A stretch of 64,000 nt of DNA from Merdimonas faecis (lineage in GTDB: Bacteria > Bacillota > Clostridia > Lachnospirales > Lachnospiraceae): positions 1-64,000 of the forward strand of contig NZ_MIEH01000022.1 of assembly GCF_001754075.1 (NCBI RefSeq), in the 5' to 3' direction. The position numbers were made by a program, and so were the translations under genes. This document shows, one piece after another, positions 8,201 through 17,011 of the stretch (the first letter of the stretch is position 1; the number at the start of each line of letters is the position of its first letter). The notes under the pieces were generated by a model. It had not been told where the DNA came from and ran no database searches. It worked only from the letters and a program-made list of their open reading frames with translations.

Positions 8201-9208
8201 CTATGCCAGTTCAAAGATCATACGTTTCTCTCCCGCACAGATTCTGGTTCCACGCTTCAGATAATAATGGCGTCCTCCTCCCAGGGGCTGCCCGCTTTCC
8301 AGAAAGCACACTCCCTTTTTCTCCGGTGTTACACAGTACTCTCCATACTCGCTGATATAATAAATTTCCACCAAAGCCTCCGGCTCCTTCCTCTCGGAAA
8401 CATAGATCCCCGCCTCTTCCTGCGCCAGAAAAACCGGCACCTTTTCCTCCAGCGGATACACTTTGTCCCGATAGATATCCTGCATCCCAAGAAGTGCACC
8501 GTGAAAGTCATAGCCGGTCTCTCCGGTGTAAATCTCCTTCTCTTTTACAGTCCCTCGCTTCACCTGCTCCGTCAGCTGATGCTTCGCCTGGAGATCATTT
8601 TGTGCTGTGGCATTTACAGTCCCTCGCTTCACCTGCTCCGTCAGCTCCCGGCGGTCTTCCCACGGATTCTTCCGCTGATGGAAATTCTCCGGCAGGATCT
8701 GACGGTTCACATAGGTTCTTGGACGTTTCGCTGTCATAACGATCCCCCAGATGCTGATCCCTAAGATTGCCACATAACAGATCGCCCAGCAAACAACCGG
8801 AAGTATATGGATTTCCACCACATCTCCCATCCCGAAAAACCCAAGTCCCGTTCGGAGTTCACTGACCTTTGAATACAAAGATGCCACACAGATGATCACT
8901 GCAAGATTCGCCGCAATGGCTCCGATCAGGGCTTCCAGATACGCATATCGCCAGGGCAGTACCGCACTGAGAACTGCCGCCGCAAGGATCACAAGGAGTA
9001 CCAGCAGAATCCCAAAAAAGTACGGCTCCAGATAACTCTGCAGCAGCTCCGCAAACACACCGCTGCCGCTTCCGGCCTGTCCTCCCAGCCGCAGAACATC
9101 CATCATTGAAATATCCATCGACGCTACCGTGATCACCGGCAGGAACAAAAGAATCACCAGCGATAGTACAAACAGCAGTGCTGTTACATATTTCATATAT
9201 TGTTTCAT
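8201..9208 (-). CDS. four-TM membrane protein with C-terminal FHA-like tail
   Basis: A 335-residue protein of no family I recognise with certainty. The first half has about four membrane segments (residues 6-30, 65-90, 95-115, 140-165). The second half is cytoplasmic; its last 75 residues form a beta-rich unit (IYYISEYGEYCVTPEKKG...YYLKRGTRICAGEKRMIFEL) that looks like a degenerate FHA domain lacking the usual Arg and Ser/Asn ligand residues. A 23-residue in-frame duplication (LTEQVKRGTV twice) joins the halves and contains threonines that a kinase could modify. The ATG at 9208 overlaps the stop of the upstream 48-residue gene (ATGA) and has GGGAGGGCAAAAG before it. Confidence 0.75.
   Translation of the reverse strand: MKQYMKYVTALLFVLSLVILLFLPVITVASMDISMMDVLRLGGQAGSGSGVFAELLQSYLEPYFFGILLVLLVILAAAVLSAVLPWRYAYLEALIGAIAANLAVIICVASLYSKVSELRTGLGFFGMGDVVEIHILPVVCWAICYVAILGISIWGIVMTAKRPRTYVNRQILPENFHQRKNPWEDRRELTEQVKRGTVNATAQNDLQAKHQLTEQVKRGTVKEKEIYTGETGYDFHGALLGMQDIYRDKVYPLEEKVPVFLAQEEAGIYVSERKEPEALVEIYYISEYGEYCVTPEKKGVCFLESGQPLGGGRHYYLKRGTRICAGEKRMIFELA
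8544..8646. repeat. 34-bp in-frame direct repeat inside the FHA-like membrane gene
   Basis: The 34-base segments 8544-8577 and 8613-8646 are identical and begin 69 bases (23 codons) apart. They encode LTEQVKRGTV twice. Identity at DNA level points to a recent duplication that can expand or contract by slippage. Confidence 0.85.
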
Positions 9209-9351
9209 CTTTTGCCCTCCCATTCCTCTTCAATCTCTTCCAGCAGCTCTCTCCTCTGCCTGGGAAATATCTTAATCGTTGCGATCAGTGCCGCCAGACA
9301 CCCTATGATCCCCAGCGCGCTTATGATCGTCAATATCCATCCTGCTGTCAA
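9205..9351 (-). CDS. 48-residue membrane protein started by TTG
   Basis: A short frame between the kinase gene and the four-TM gene: residues 1-25 form one membrane segment (GWILTIISALGIIGCLAALI), followed by a basic patch (KIFPRQRR) and an acidic helix (ELLEEIEEEWEGK). Its TTG start overlaps the kinase stop as TTGA, and its TGA stop overlaps the next ATG as ATGA. AGGAGGG lies 8 bases before the TTG. The exact double overlap, the ribosome site and the membrane-then-charged-helix composition make it a real gene rather than chance. It was probably missed before because it is short and lacks ATG. Role unknown; perhaps a subunit that ties the kinase to the membrane complex. Confidence 0.75.
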   Translation of the reverse strand: MTAGWILTIISALGIIGCLAALIATIKIFPRQRRELLEEIEEEWEGKR

Positions 9352-11360
9352 TTCAACCACCCTCCTGCTGCTACCTGCTGATATACATTCTGAAGAAGCT
9401 GCATTTCTTCATCTGTATCATTATTTTTCAACTGCTCCTGATACATTTTTTCTGCTTTCTGATAATATTCTGCAAAGGTCTGATAGTTTCTCTGAGCATT
9501 GCTTTTTGTCTCCTGATAGTCTATCTCCAGAAACGCCAGGCGTTTATAAATATTATAATCTTCTCCGAATTTCTTTACCATCTGATCAAGATAATTTTTT
9601 GCCTCCTGATAATTCCCCATTCTTTCATGAAGGACTACCAGATTGTCATAGGTGTCGTAGGTATCCCACCCCTGCTCGATCACCTGCTGCAGCAAGGCAG
9701 CGGCCTCAGCTGCATAGGTGCTGTTTCCGGTCCGCTCCGCCAGATCCATATCCGCCTGGATCAGGCGCTGCAAGAGGATCATCTGGTTTTCCACAGGCAG
9801 GTTCTCATGGCCTTCCGCCAGAATATCCCGCTGATCCTGATCCCTGCCCTGCTCTTCATAGATATCGCCCAGGGTCACATAGGCTCTGGCTTTTATCTCC
9901 GGGTCTTCGGAAATATTAATACAGCTTTGGAAGTCTGACTCCGCTCGCTCCAGTTCGCCAAGAGAACGGTCGATCTCTCCTCTTGCATAGTAGACAGAAT
10001 CCTCGGTAAGGCCAAGCTCAACCGCCTCATCCAGAGCGTCCTGTGCCTTCTCAGACTCTCCATTATATGCCAGCGCTATGGCATAGTCCCGGTAATATTC
10101 CTCTTCAAATCCGCCCACCTGGAAGAGCTTATCAAATGTACGGACCGCATTTTCATAGTTTTCAAGCTCCATATGGCTTTCCGCCTCCAGGTAATAGAGA
10201 TCTGCCATTCTTGGCTGCATCAGGTCGATCTTTTCGTTTTGTTCCACATCATATTCGATAAAGGAAATACAGTCCTGATATGCTTCCTGCTCATACAGCG
10301 CACAGGCATTCTGATAATAGCTTTCCAGAGAGGAGGGAAGGATTGCGGATGCCTCTTCGAAGGTCTCTTCCTGCTTTTCATAATCTCCGGCCTCCCGGTA
10401 TTCCTCCTGTTTTTCTACCAGGTCATTGTATTCATCCGTCCGCTCCACCCGGATGGTATGGATCCCCAATCCCCCCATCACGATAAATCCGGCCATACAG
10501 GCAAAAAGCGCAATCCTTACAGCCGTCTGACGTTTCAAAAGCGCCCGGTATTTCCCGTCCTTCCTCTCCACATTCTGGAAGGCCTGGAACATTTCAAAAG
10601 CACTGTTAAACCGCTTGTTCGGATCCTTTTCCACCGCTTTTGCAATAATCTGTGCAAAAGCCTCGCTGGTACGGGACACTAACAGATCATAGTCTATCTG
10701 ATCCCGATAGTCTCTCATCCTCCGGCCTGTCGCCAGATGATAAAAGGTAGCGCCCACACTGTAGATATCCGCCTTCTCATCAATCTTCCTGTAATTTCCT
10801 ATCGGGCGCTCCGACGCACTGTCCAGCGCAATGATGTACTGCTCCGGAGAGCTGTAGCCGTCTGTATATCCAAGGATCGCATTTTCGTCAAGGAAAAAGG
10901 AAATGTTAAAGTCGATCAGACAGATATTCCCCTGCGGCGTCAGCATGATATTGGCAGGTTTGATATCTCCATGGATCACCGGCGGGCGCTGACTGTGGAG
11001 ATAGTTGAGCGCACTTGTGATCTGCATCCCCCACCGGATCAGCTGTCCCAGCGAAAATCTGGCCCCCTCTCTCATAAGCCTTGCCAGGGATTTCCCCGGA
11101 ATATAGCTCATCACCGTATAAACCTCATCGCCCATCATCAGAAAATCCAGCACCTGAGGCAGGAAAGAGTGGTTCAGATTTTTTAAGATATCCACCTCCT
11201 GGCGCTTATCCGCCATGGAAAGCCCTTTGCTCTTAATCTGTTTTAAAACCACTTCCTTCTGGAGTCTCCTGTGATATGCCAGGTAAACGACCCCTCCGCT
11301 GCCTTCGCCCAGCTTTTCCAGAATCTGATATGTATTTGAAAACTCTTCAAACCGGTTCAT
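9348..11360 (-). CDS. Ser/Thr protein kinase with TM segment and TPR repeats
   Basis: A 670-residue Hanks-type kinase. The kinase domain (about 11-270) keeps the glycine loop LGEGSGGVVYLA, the ATP lysine Lys40 (VVLKQ), the catalytic Asp132 and Asn137 (HGDIKPANI) and the metal Asp150. However, HRD is HGD and DFG is DFN (LIDFNIS), so it is a non-RD kinase with an altered magnesium loop. One membrane segment follows (about 290-312). The C-terminal 340 residues are TPR-like helices (AGDYEKQEETFEEA, ESHMELENYENAVRTFDKL and others), probably outside the cell. Right next to it lie FHA proteins, the likely readers of its phosphothreonines. Activity is probable but unproven because of the two substitutions. 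Confidence 0.9.
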   Translation of the reverse strand: MNRFEEFSNTYQILEKLGEGSGGVVYLAYHRRLQKEVVLKQIKSKGLSMADKRQEVDILKNLNHSFLPQVLDFLMMGDEVYTVMSYIPGKSLARLMREGARFSLGQLIRWGMQITSALNYLHSQRPPVIHGDIKPANIMLTPQGNICLIDFNISFFLDENAILGYTDGYSSPEQYIIALDSASERPIGNYRKIDEKADIYSVGATFYHLATGRRMRDYRDQIDYDLLVSRTSEAFAQIIAKAVEKDPNKRFNSAFEMFQAFQNVERKDGKYRALLKRQTAVRIALFACMAGFIVMGGLGIHTIRVERTDEYNDLVEKQEEYREAGDYEKQEETFEEASAILPSSLESYYQNACALYEQEAYQDCISFIEYDVEQNEKIDLMQPRMADLYYLEAESHMELENYENAVRTFDKLFQVGGFEEEYYRDYAIALAYNGESEKAQDALDEAVELGLTEDSVYYARGEIDRSLGELERAESDFQSCINISEDPEIKARAYVTLGDIYEEQGRDQDQRDILAEGHENLPVENQMILLQRLIQADMDLAERTGNSTYAAEAAALLQQVIEQGWDTYDTYDNLVVLHERMGNYQEAKNYLDQMVKKFGEDYNIYKRLAFLEIDYQETKSNAQRNYQTFAEYYQKAEKMYQEQLKNNDTDEEMQLLQNVYQQVAAGGWLN

Positions 11361-11376
11361 AACTTTTTACTTCCTT

Positions 11377-11928
11377 TTACTTCTCTATTTCAATCTCCAC
11401 CCGGAAGGCTTCATCCGCAAGCATAATCTCCATCCCATCTTCCAGCTTTATGTCTTCTGTCACCTCCTGCTCTCCCACATACGTGTGATTCAGTGACACC
11501 AGGTCTTCCAGATAGCGGGCCCCGTCCTTTTGGTAAATCTTTATATGCATCCGGCTGACAGACGGATTCCCTTTGATTATGTAGTCACATTCAGACCCCT
11601 TCCCTATGATATAGGAATCTTTGGAAACCAGGATCCGTTCCCCTGTACTGCATCTTGTCAGATAAAGCGTTCCCTTCACTTCCCGGCGAAGCAGCACTGT
11701 CGGCGCATCATCTCCCTCCGGCTCTACACCTGTTTTCAGCGGCACGGTCATCTCATCGTCCGCTTCCGGAAAATCCGTGTATTCCTTCTCTTTTTCCGGC
11801 TCTTCCACTGTCTCTTTTCTGTAAGGCGGTATATAGGCCCGGATTACCACGTCCTCTTCCCCGGTATCTGGTATGGGAGGAATATGGATCTCTCCTTTTT
11901 CCTTCCAGCCTTTCAGATATTCTCTCAT
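11377..11928 (-). CDS. FHA-domain protein
   Basis: A 183-residue soluble protein. Residues 1-85 are charged, low in predicted structure and rich in Thr/Glu/Asp, a possible kinase target region (EADDEMTVPLKTG, DDAPTVLLRREV). Residues 90-183 are an FHA domain: YIIGKGSECDYIIKGNPSVSRMH keeps the Ser/His recognition pair, but the usual GR is GK and the usual NGT is NHT. FHA domains bind phosphothreonine peptides. The two TV-containing acidic motifs resemble the phospho-switch of mycobacterial GarA-type proteins (known family behaviour; the match here is inference). It lies 16 bases upstream of the kinase gene and 12 bases downstream of the ABC gene in one operon. Confidence 0.85.
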   Translation of the reverse strand: MREYLKGWKEKGEIHIPPIPDTGEEDVVIRAYIPPYRKETVEEPEKEKEYTDFPEADDEMTVPLKTGVEPEGDDAPTVLLRREVKGTLYLTRCSTGERILVSKDSYIIGKGSECDYIIKGNPSVSRMHIKIYQKDGARYLEDLVSLNHTYVGEQEVTEDIKLEDGMEIMLADEAFRVEIEIEK

Positions 11929-11940
11929 GATTCTAACCTC

Positions 11941-14250
11941 CTACCTTGTATCTTTCGCAATGCGCCTGAGGGAAATCATACTCACCACCAGGAACAATAA
12001 AGTCATAAAGATCAGGATTCCCCAGCACTGTGTCACATGAGCGCCTGTAGCCTTGAAAAAGGATTCCGCCTCATGCTCCAGCATAGGGTAGTCCGCCTGC
12101 AGCTTCAGATCCAGCCGGTTCAGTTTGGCGATGCTCCCCAGTCCCTCTACCGACCAGCGGCTTACGGTCACATAGGAGATCACCTCTCCGGCCCCTTCCA
12201 GTGTAAACAGGATACCGGAAAACAGCAGCTGGATGATCAGCACAAACGGAGCGATCGCCATCGCCTTGTCCCCGGTCTTTACCACCGCCGAGATCACAAA
12301 GCCAAGCGCAATGGATGCCAGCACGGTCAGCCACACGGTCAGAAGCATTTCCGGGGAAAAATGATCAAGGAAGATCCCTTCCTTTTCATTTCCTGCAAGC
12401 TTCAGGAAAATCATCGTCAAAAGGACTGCCTGCAGGCCTCCCAGCGCCATCTGGAACACGAACTTGGAAAGCACGTATCCTGACAGCCTCAAATTTGCCA
12501 TGTATTCCCTTTTTACGATCGTCCGTTCTTTGCAGATCTCCTGTATGGAATTGAAAAGCCCGATCCAGATGCCGGAGCAGCTTAAGGCAAACAGCATGGA
12601 TTTGGTGCTTTCATAGATCTTAAATATATTTTCATCCGCCACGATATAGAGCAGCACCGCGATCAGGCAGGGCTGTAAAAGAAGGACAAACAGCCTTTGC
12701 CTGTCATTGAACATCAGTTCTGTGTATCTTTGGAGAAGTACCAGGAACTGCCGGAATCCTGCCTTCTCCTTTGTCATGGACAGCTTTTCTGTTCTCTGCC
12801 CCTGCCCTCTTGTCCGGTCGTCCATCCTCCGGTATCTCTGATAATCCTGTTCCCATTTCATAGGATCCGCCGCGATCATATTATAAATATTGACCAGATC
12901 ATCCGTCTTGTAGAACTGCTTTGCCTCTTCTACATTTCCGCAGAAGCAGAGGCGTCCGCCCGGCCCCATGAAGATGATCTTATCGCACAGATGAAGATTG
13001 GCCGTGGTGTGGGTTACCATGATAATGGTCTTATTCTGCTCTCTTGCCAGCTTCTTCAGGCTGATCATCAGATTCTTCTCTGTCCCCGGATCCAGGCCGG
13101 AGGTGGGCTCATCCAGGAAAAACAGCTTGGGATCCGCCAAAAGCTCTACCGCAATGCTGGCACGTTTTTTCTGACCTCCGGAAAGTTTCCGGATATAAGT
13201 ATCTTTATGAGCTTTTAAATCCACCATATCCAGCACCTCGCTGATCCGTTTCTGGATCTCTGCAGGGCGGGTATCCTTTGGCATTCGGATCTTGGCGGAA
13301 TAATACAGCATTTTCTGTAATGTCAGATTTTCGTAAATGATATCCTGCTGCGGCACAAAACCGATCACACTTTTCAGTGCCTGAAAATTCTGCACCAGGT
13401 CGGTGCCGTTGCAGTAGACCTTTCCTTCAAATGTGGGCTCAAATCCGCTGATGGCATTCATCAGTGTAGTCTTTCCCGCGCCGGATCCTCCGATAATCGC
13501 TACAAACTCATTTCCCTGGATCTCACAGCTTACCCGGTTCAGGATCCGCTTCTTCTGCTTTCCTTTTCCGACCACCTTTGTCACCTGCTGCACCTGCAGC
13601 GAGATTCCTTTTGCCGCCGACTTATAATAAATGCATCCCCGGCAGAATAAAAGCTGGAATCCCAGAATCTGGATCACGTCTTTGTCCCGGAGCCGTTCCG
13701 CTCCTTTCAGATAGCTTCCGTTTAACAGAACGCCATTGGTACTGTGTGCATCCTCCAGTACATAGCCGTCCTCACGCCGATAGACGCGGCAGTGCAGCTT
13801 TGACACTCCCGGCCCCGGCAGACAGATATGGTTAGCCTGATCCCGCCCGATCGTCGTCGTCGGCCGTTCCAGAGACTCCCGTTTCCACAGCTCCCTCTCC
13901 ACACTTGTGGAATACAGCAAAAGAACCATGTTTTCCGCCTGATTCAGATTGCCGATGCACAGAATACTTTTATCATAGACTTCCACAAATCCATCCTCAC
14001 CGGATAATAACCGCCGTCCGGATCCGATTCCCAGAAAAGTCCCGTTACGGCTGTCCAGATCCTGGTACCGGATCTGTCCGCCTTCCATAGAAAATGTTCC
14101 GTGAACCTTGGATACAATCTGATCCGGAATCACAATATCACATCGGGAAGCGTCTCTTCCCAATGTGATATCTGATTTTCGGAAATGGTCAAGATTCAGT
14201 TCTCTTAATTCACCTTTTGTATCAATGATCGTCAAAATATGCTCGTTCAT
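11941..14250 (-). CDS. FHA-FHA-ABC ATPase-permease fusion (Rv1747-like exporter)
   Basis: A 769-residue half transporter. It has two N-terminal FHA domains (about 1-100, TLGRDASRCDIVI...SKVHGTF...DSRNGT; and about 115-205, TIGRDQANHICL...SKLHCRV...STNGV), each with intact Arg, Ser, His and Asn-Gly residues. An ABCG-type ATPase follows (Walker A GGSGAGKTT, signature LSGGQKKRAS, Walker B FFLDEPTSGLDPG), then about six membrane segments (510-760). This order is that of mycobacterial Rv1747, whose FHA domains bind sites made by the neighbouring kinase PknF. Here a kinase gene lies in the same operon, so phosphorylation-gated export is likely. The cargo is unknown. Confidence 0.93.
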   Translation of the reverse strand: MNEHILTIIDTKGELRELNLDHFRKSDITLGRDASRCDIVIPDQIVSKVHGTFSMEGGQIRYQDLDSRNGTFLGIGSGRRLLSGEDGFVEVYDKSILCIGNLNQAENMVLLLYSTSVERELWKRESLERPTTTIGRDQANHICLPGPGVSKLHCRVYRREDGYVLEDAHSTNGVLLNGSYLKGAERLRDKDVIQILGFQLLFCRGCIYYKSAAKGISLQVQQVTKVVGKGKQKKRILNRVSCEIQGNEFVAIIGGSGAGKTTLMNAISGFEPTFEGKVYCNGTDLVQNFQALKSVIGFVPQQDIIYENLTLQKMLYYSAKIRMPKDTRPAEIQKRISEVLDMVDLKAHKDTYIRKLSGGQKKRASIAVELLADPKLFFLDEPTSGLDPGTEKNLMISLKKLAREQNKTIIMVTHTTANLHLCDKIIFMGPGGRLCFCGNVEEAKQFYKTDDLVNIYNMIAADPMKWEQDYQRYRRMDDRTRGQGQRTEKLSMTKEKAGFRQFLVLLQRYTELMFNDRQRLFVLLLQPCLIAVLLYIVADENIFKIYESTKSMLFALSCSGIWIGLFNSIQEICKERTIVKREYMANLRLSGYVLSKFVFQMALGGLQAVLLTMIFLKLAGNEKEGIFLDHFSPEMLLTVWLTVLASIALGFVISAVVKTGDKAMAIAPFVLIIQLLFSGILFTLEGAGEVISYVTVSRWSVEGLGSIAKLNRLDLKLQADYPMLEHEAESFFKATGAHVTQCWGILIFMTLLFLVVSMISLRRIAKDTR

Positions 14251-14281
14251 CTGACTGCTTCCTTGTCTTTCGTTTATGATT

Positions 14282-16315
14282 TTACCGATCCTCTATTTGC
14301 CGGAGGATCTCTGCGGCATCCACCGTTCCCTTAGATGCCCATACGGCTCTGTCCTTATCAAACAGCTCTGCAAACCGCTGTTCATACTCCTCCTTTGTCA
14401 TCTCGGTCCCGTCCCAGGAGTACTGGTATATGGGGTTCCCCTGTGCGTCGGTCTGAACATTCGTATTGTCCTCCGCCCCATAATTTCCTTCTGCCGTCTT
14501 TACAAAACTTCCATCCCGTATCTGATAGATATGGTCGTAGTAAACATCCATACGTCCGCCGCTGTCACAGAAGCAATTTTGCTTTTCAATATAGGACAAT
14601 CCTCCGTTCCCCAGCGCCTGGGCCCTTATCTGACCGTCTTTTACCGTACATATCTGATCTCCCTGAGCCGTACTGCTCCCATAAAGATATAACTCCGGCA
14701 CGTCATCCCCGTCCAGATAGATCAAACTGTATCCCGCATAGCCCTCCGACTGAGCACTTTGTACGTAATCGGTATACAGCTTCTTCCAGTTCTCCGTCCC
14801 CGCTGTCTCCTCCTTGCTGTCATTCTGTCCGGTCAATTCGATCACGCCCCATTTGCCATCTTTTTTCACCCAGCATTTCCCGTCATATACCGGCCGGATC
14901 TCTTCAAAGGTGCCCGGTGCAATAAACTGCTTTCCGGAAGTATCCCAAAGCTCCCATCTGCCATCCTTGCACAGGGGCACATAGCCGTCTGTAGCCCCGT
15001 AGCAGGCTTCGATCCTCTCTGACTCACTCTCCTTGTCATAGCTGAACACGTAAGTATCATAGCACCAGGAGGCATCATACTCGATAGGGATCACTACTTC
15101 ACCCTTTTCATTAACATATCCCCACTTATCATCCTTTTTCACCGCCAGAAGACCGGAACTTAAGCTTCCGCAGTCATCATAGATAAAATCAGTGATAAGA
15201 TTTCCCTCTGTATCGCAAAGCGCATATTTACTTTCCAGGCTGTCATACCAGTCTATATCATACACGCTGCCGTCATAAATCTCCTCGGAGCGCTTGACCG
15301 GGATCACTCCGGAAGGTATTCTCTGATAATCTTCCATATATCCCTGCTCTACCTGGTACTCACCTGTATTATGCAGGCCGTCACAGTAATAAAAAACGCC
15401 CCGGTAATAATTCCCTGCATCTCCGATTACCGCTACTGCCGGCTTTATTGATTTCTCCTCTTCCACAAAATAGTAGTCCGTCATTTCTGTCTGATATTCC
15501 GGGTCATAGACTGCTTCTTTGCGTTCCAGCAGATAAAATCTTGACAGGGCGTCTATTCCCCGATATTCCAGCTCTGCTGCCAGCTGCCCGTCCAGACCGA
15601 TCAGTCCATAGGAATCTTCCTTGCGGATTACGGCATAGGAAGTATCCATCTGACGGGACAGATCATTTGCCGGGTAATCAAACGTATTTTCGTTCCGGAT
15701 ATAATAGATATCGTCGGCCAGATCCGTCGGCTCTACAGCCCAGGTGTAACGGCTTTTATTTGTCACGTCATTCTCTTTGTCCGTAAACGTATTTTCTTCT
15801 TCCCCTTCGTTTTTCTCTGTTTTTCCGCTGCCGCTTTTATGCTCCTCACTGCCATAAACAGCCTTTTCACCCTGGGCGATAATCTTTTCCGCCTTTTCAT
15901 AGTCGTCCTGGGCAATGTACACATCCGCAAGACCCAGATACGGATCTTCCTTTTTTGGATCGATCTCAATCGCTTTCATATATGCAGCTTCTGCACTTTC
16001 ATAATCCATTTCTTCCAGATAATTTTCTGCCTGGGCAATATAATTCTCATAGTCTCTGCGCTCTGCATAGCTTCGGAATGCAAAGACCCCTGCAATCACT
16101 ACTGCAGCCAGGATTATGCCGCCTGCCGCAGCCGCCCATCTGGCATACCCGGGCTTCTTAGCCGCAGGCGGCTTCCCGCCCCTTGCGGGATCTCCCCCCT
16201 GCGGCAGACCCCCTCCGCCCGCCGAAGTGCCGTTCCATCTTTTGAGGGGCGCCCCGCAGTTTTTACAGAATCTCGCTCCCTCTACATTTTCGGTTCCACA
16301 TTTCTGACAAAACAT
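14282..16315 (-). CDS. zinc-ribbon, TPR and WG-repeat membrane protein (paralogue)
   Basis: A 677-residue protein with the same plan as the gene at 5969-7819: N-terminal ribbon (FCQKC...FCKNC), a Gly/Pro-rich linker, one membrane segment (about 57-77), a TPR unit (LEEMDYESAEAAYMKAIEIDPKKEDPYLGLADVY), an acidic linker, then WG-type repeats (YGLIGLDGQ, DKWGYVNEKGEVVIPIEYD, GKWGVIEL). It ends in an extra C-terminal domain of about 140 residues (TDYVQSAQSEGYAGYSLIYLDGDDVPELYLYG) that the paralogue lacks. The ATG follows the preceding stop by two bases, with GGGAG inside the upstream gene. Surface display with a cytoplasmic ribbon is inferred from the charge and segment order. Confidence 0.82.
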   Translation of the reverse strand: MFCQKCGTENVEGARFCKNCGAPLKRWNGTSAGGGGLPQGGDPARGGKPPAAKKPGYARWAAAAGGIILAAVVIAGVFAFRSYAERRDYENYIAQAENYLEEMDYESAEAAYMKAIEIDPKKEDPYLGLADVYIAQDDYEKAEKIIAQGEKAVYGSEEHKSGSGKTEKNEGEEENTFTDKENDVTNKSRYTWAVEPTDLADDIYYIRNENTFDYPANDLSRQMDTSYAVIRKEDSYGLIGLDGQLAAELEYRGIDALSRFYLLERKEAVYDPEYQTEMTDYYFVEEEKSIKPAVAVIGDAGNYYRGVFYYCDGLHNTGEYQVEQGYMEDYQRIPSGVIPVKRSEEIYDGSVYDIDWYDSLESKYALCDTEGNLITDFIYDDCGSLSSGLLAVKKDDKWGYVNEKGEVVIPIEYDASWCYDTYVFSYDKESESERIEACYGATDGYVPLCKDGRWELWDTSGKQFIAPGTFEEIRPVYDGKCWVKKDGKWGVIELTGQNDSKEETAGTENWKKLYTDYVQSAQSEGYAGYSLIYLDGDDVPELYLYGSSTAQGDQICTVKDGQIRAQALGNGGLSYIEKQNCFCDSGGRMDVYYDHIYQIRDGSFVKTAEGNYGAEDNTNVQTDAQGNPIYQYSWDGTEMTKEEYEQRFAELFDKDRAVWASKGTVDAAEILRQIEDR

Positions 16316-16317
16316 TT

Positions 16318-16977
16318 TTACATATCTCCCGGATTAAGATACCATTTTCCATCAAGCTTAATGACTGTGAGCTGCTCATCTTCTCCTGAATCCCGGAGTT
16401 CTCCGTCCACATACATTTCATAGGAAAATTCTACTTCTTTTGCATCCTCAATATCGCCCAAATATCCCATATAATCAGACTCCAGGCTCTGAATCTCAGA
16501 ATCGGTCAGATCTCTGGCGTCTCCTATATCATAATCTACTTTAATATCTCCGGTATATTCGTCAAAACCGCTGATCAGTTCATCTTCCAGCATATCTGCC
16601 AGCTCATCCGAATCCATACCGGTAACGCCCTCCATCACCTTCAGGTACCGTTCCGGGATCAGCGCCAGGGCGGCATCTGTATCCTGATCTTCCATGACTT
16701 TTACCAGATTTTTGATCGGCGTCTTATAAGTATTCCTGAAAAACAGGAAATATGCCATAAATACGGCCCCTGCGATACACACCAGGATCACTCCGATAAT
16801 CACAGCCGCCACCGCCGGGGATACGCCTTTTTTCATCACTGCCCCCTGAGGCCCTGGATTCATTTTTTGATATCCTGTGCTAAAGCCTGCTCCCGCTGCC
16901 GGGTCAACCGGCGCACCGCACCTTGGGCAGAACTTTCCTCCTTCTTTTAATTCCTGTCCGCAATGACTGCAAAACAT
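16318..16977 (-). CDS. zinc-ribbon membrane protein with DUF4878-like domain
   Basis: A 219-residue protein: N-terminal zinc ribbon (FCSHC...FCPRC), one membrane segment (about 53-78, VAAVIIGVILVCIAGAVFMAYFLFF), and an extracellular part that looks like an NTF2-like fold of the DUF4878/lumazine-binding type. It opens with a helix (TPIKNLVKVMEDQDTDAALALIPE) and closes with paired strands (VEFSYEMYVDG, EQLTVIKLDGKWYLNPGDM). The final DGKWYL pattern is typical of such domains. It has a strong GAGGAGGGAACGGAT ribosome site. The function is unknown; such domains often serve as small extracellular sensors or stabilising modules. Confidence 0.78.
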   Translation of the reverse strand: MFCSHCGQELKEGGKFCPRCGAPVDPAAGAGFSTGYQKMNPGPQGAVMKKGVSPAVAAVIIGVILVCIAGAVFMAYFLFFRNTYKTPIKNLVKVMEDQDTDAALALIPERYLKVMEGVTGMDSDELADMLEDELISGFDEYTGDIKVDYDIGDARDLTDSEIQSLESDYMGYLGDIEDAKEVEFSYEMYVDGELRDSGEDEQLTVIKLDGKWYLNPGDM

Positions 16978-17011
16978 ATCCGTTCCCTCCTCACTTTACT
17001 CTCTCGTTTTC

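Noticed and set aside
8181-9233. Alternative frames through the FHA-like membrane gene, such as a 124-residue frame starting at 9233
   Set aside because: The overlap-coupled frames 9205-9351 and 8201-9208 explain the DNA better and have ribosome sites.
14335-14925. 196-residue plus-strand frame opposite the WG-repeat gene
   Set aside because: Shadow of a strongly supported minus-strand gene; Arg/Pro/Ser-rich composition typical of antisense frames.
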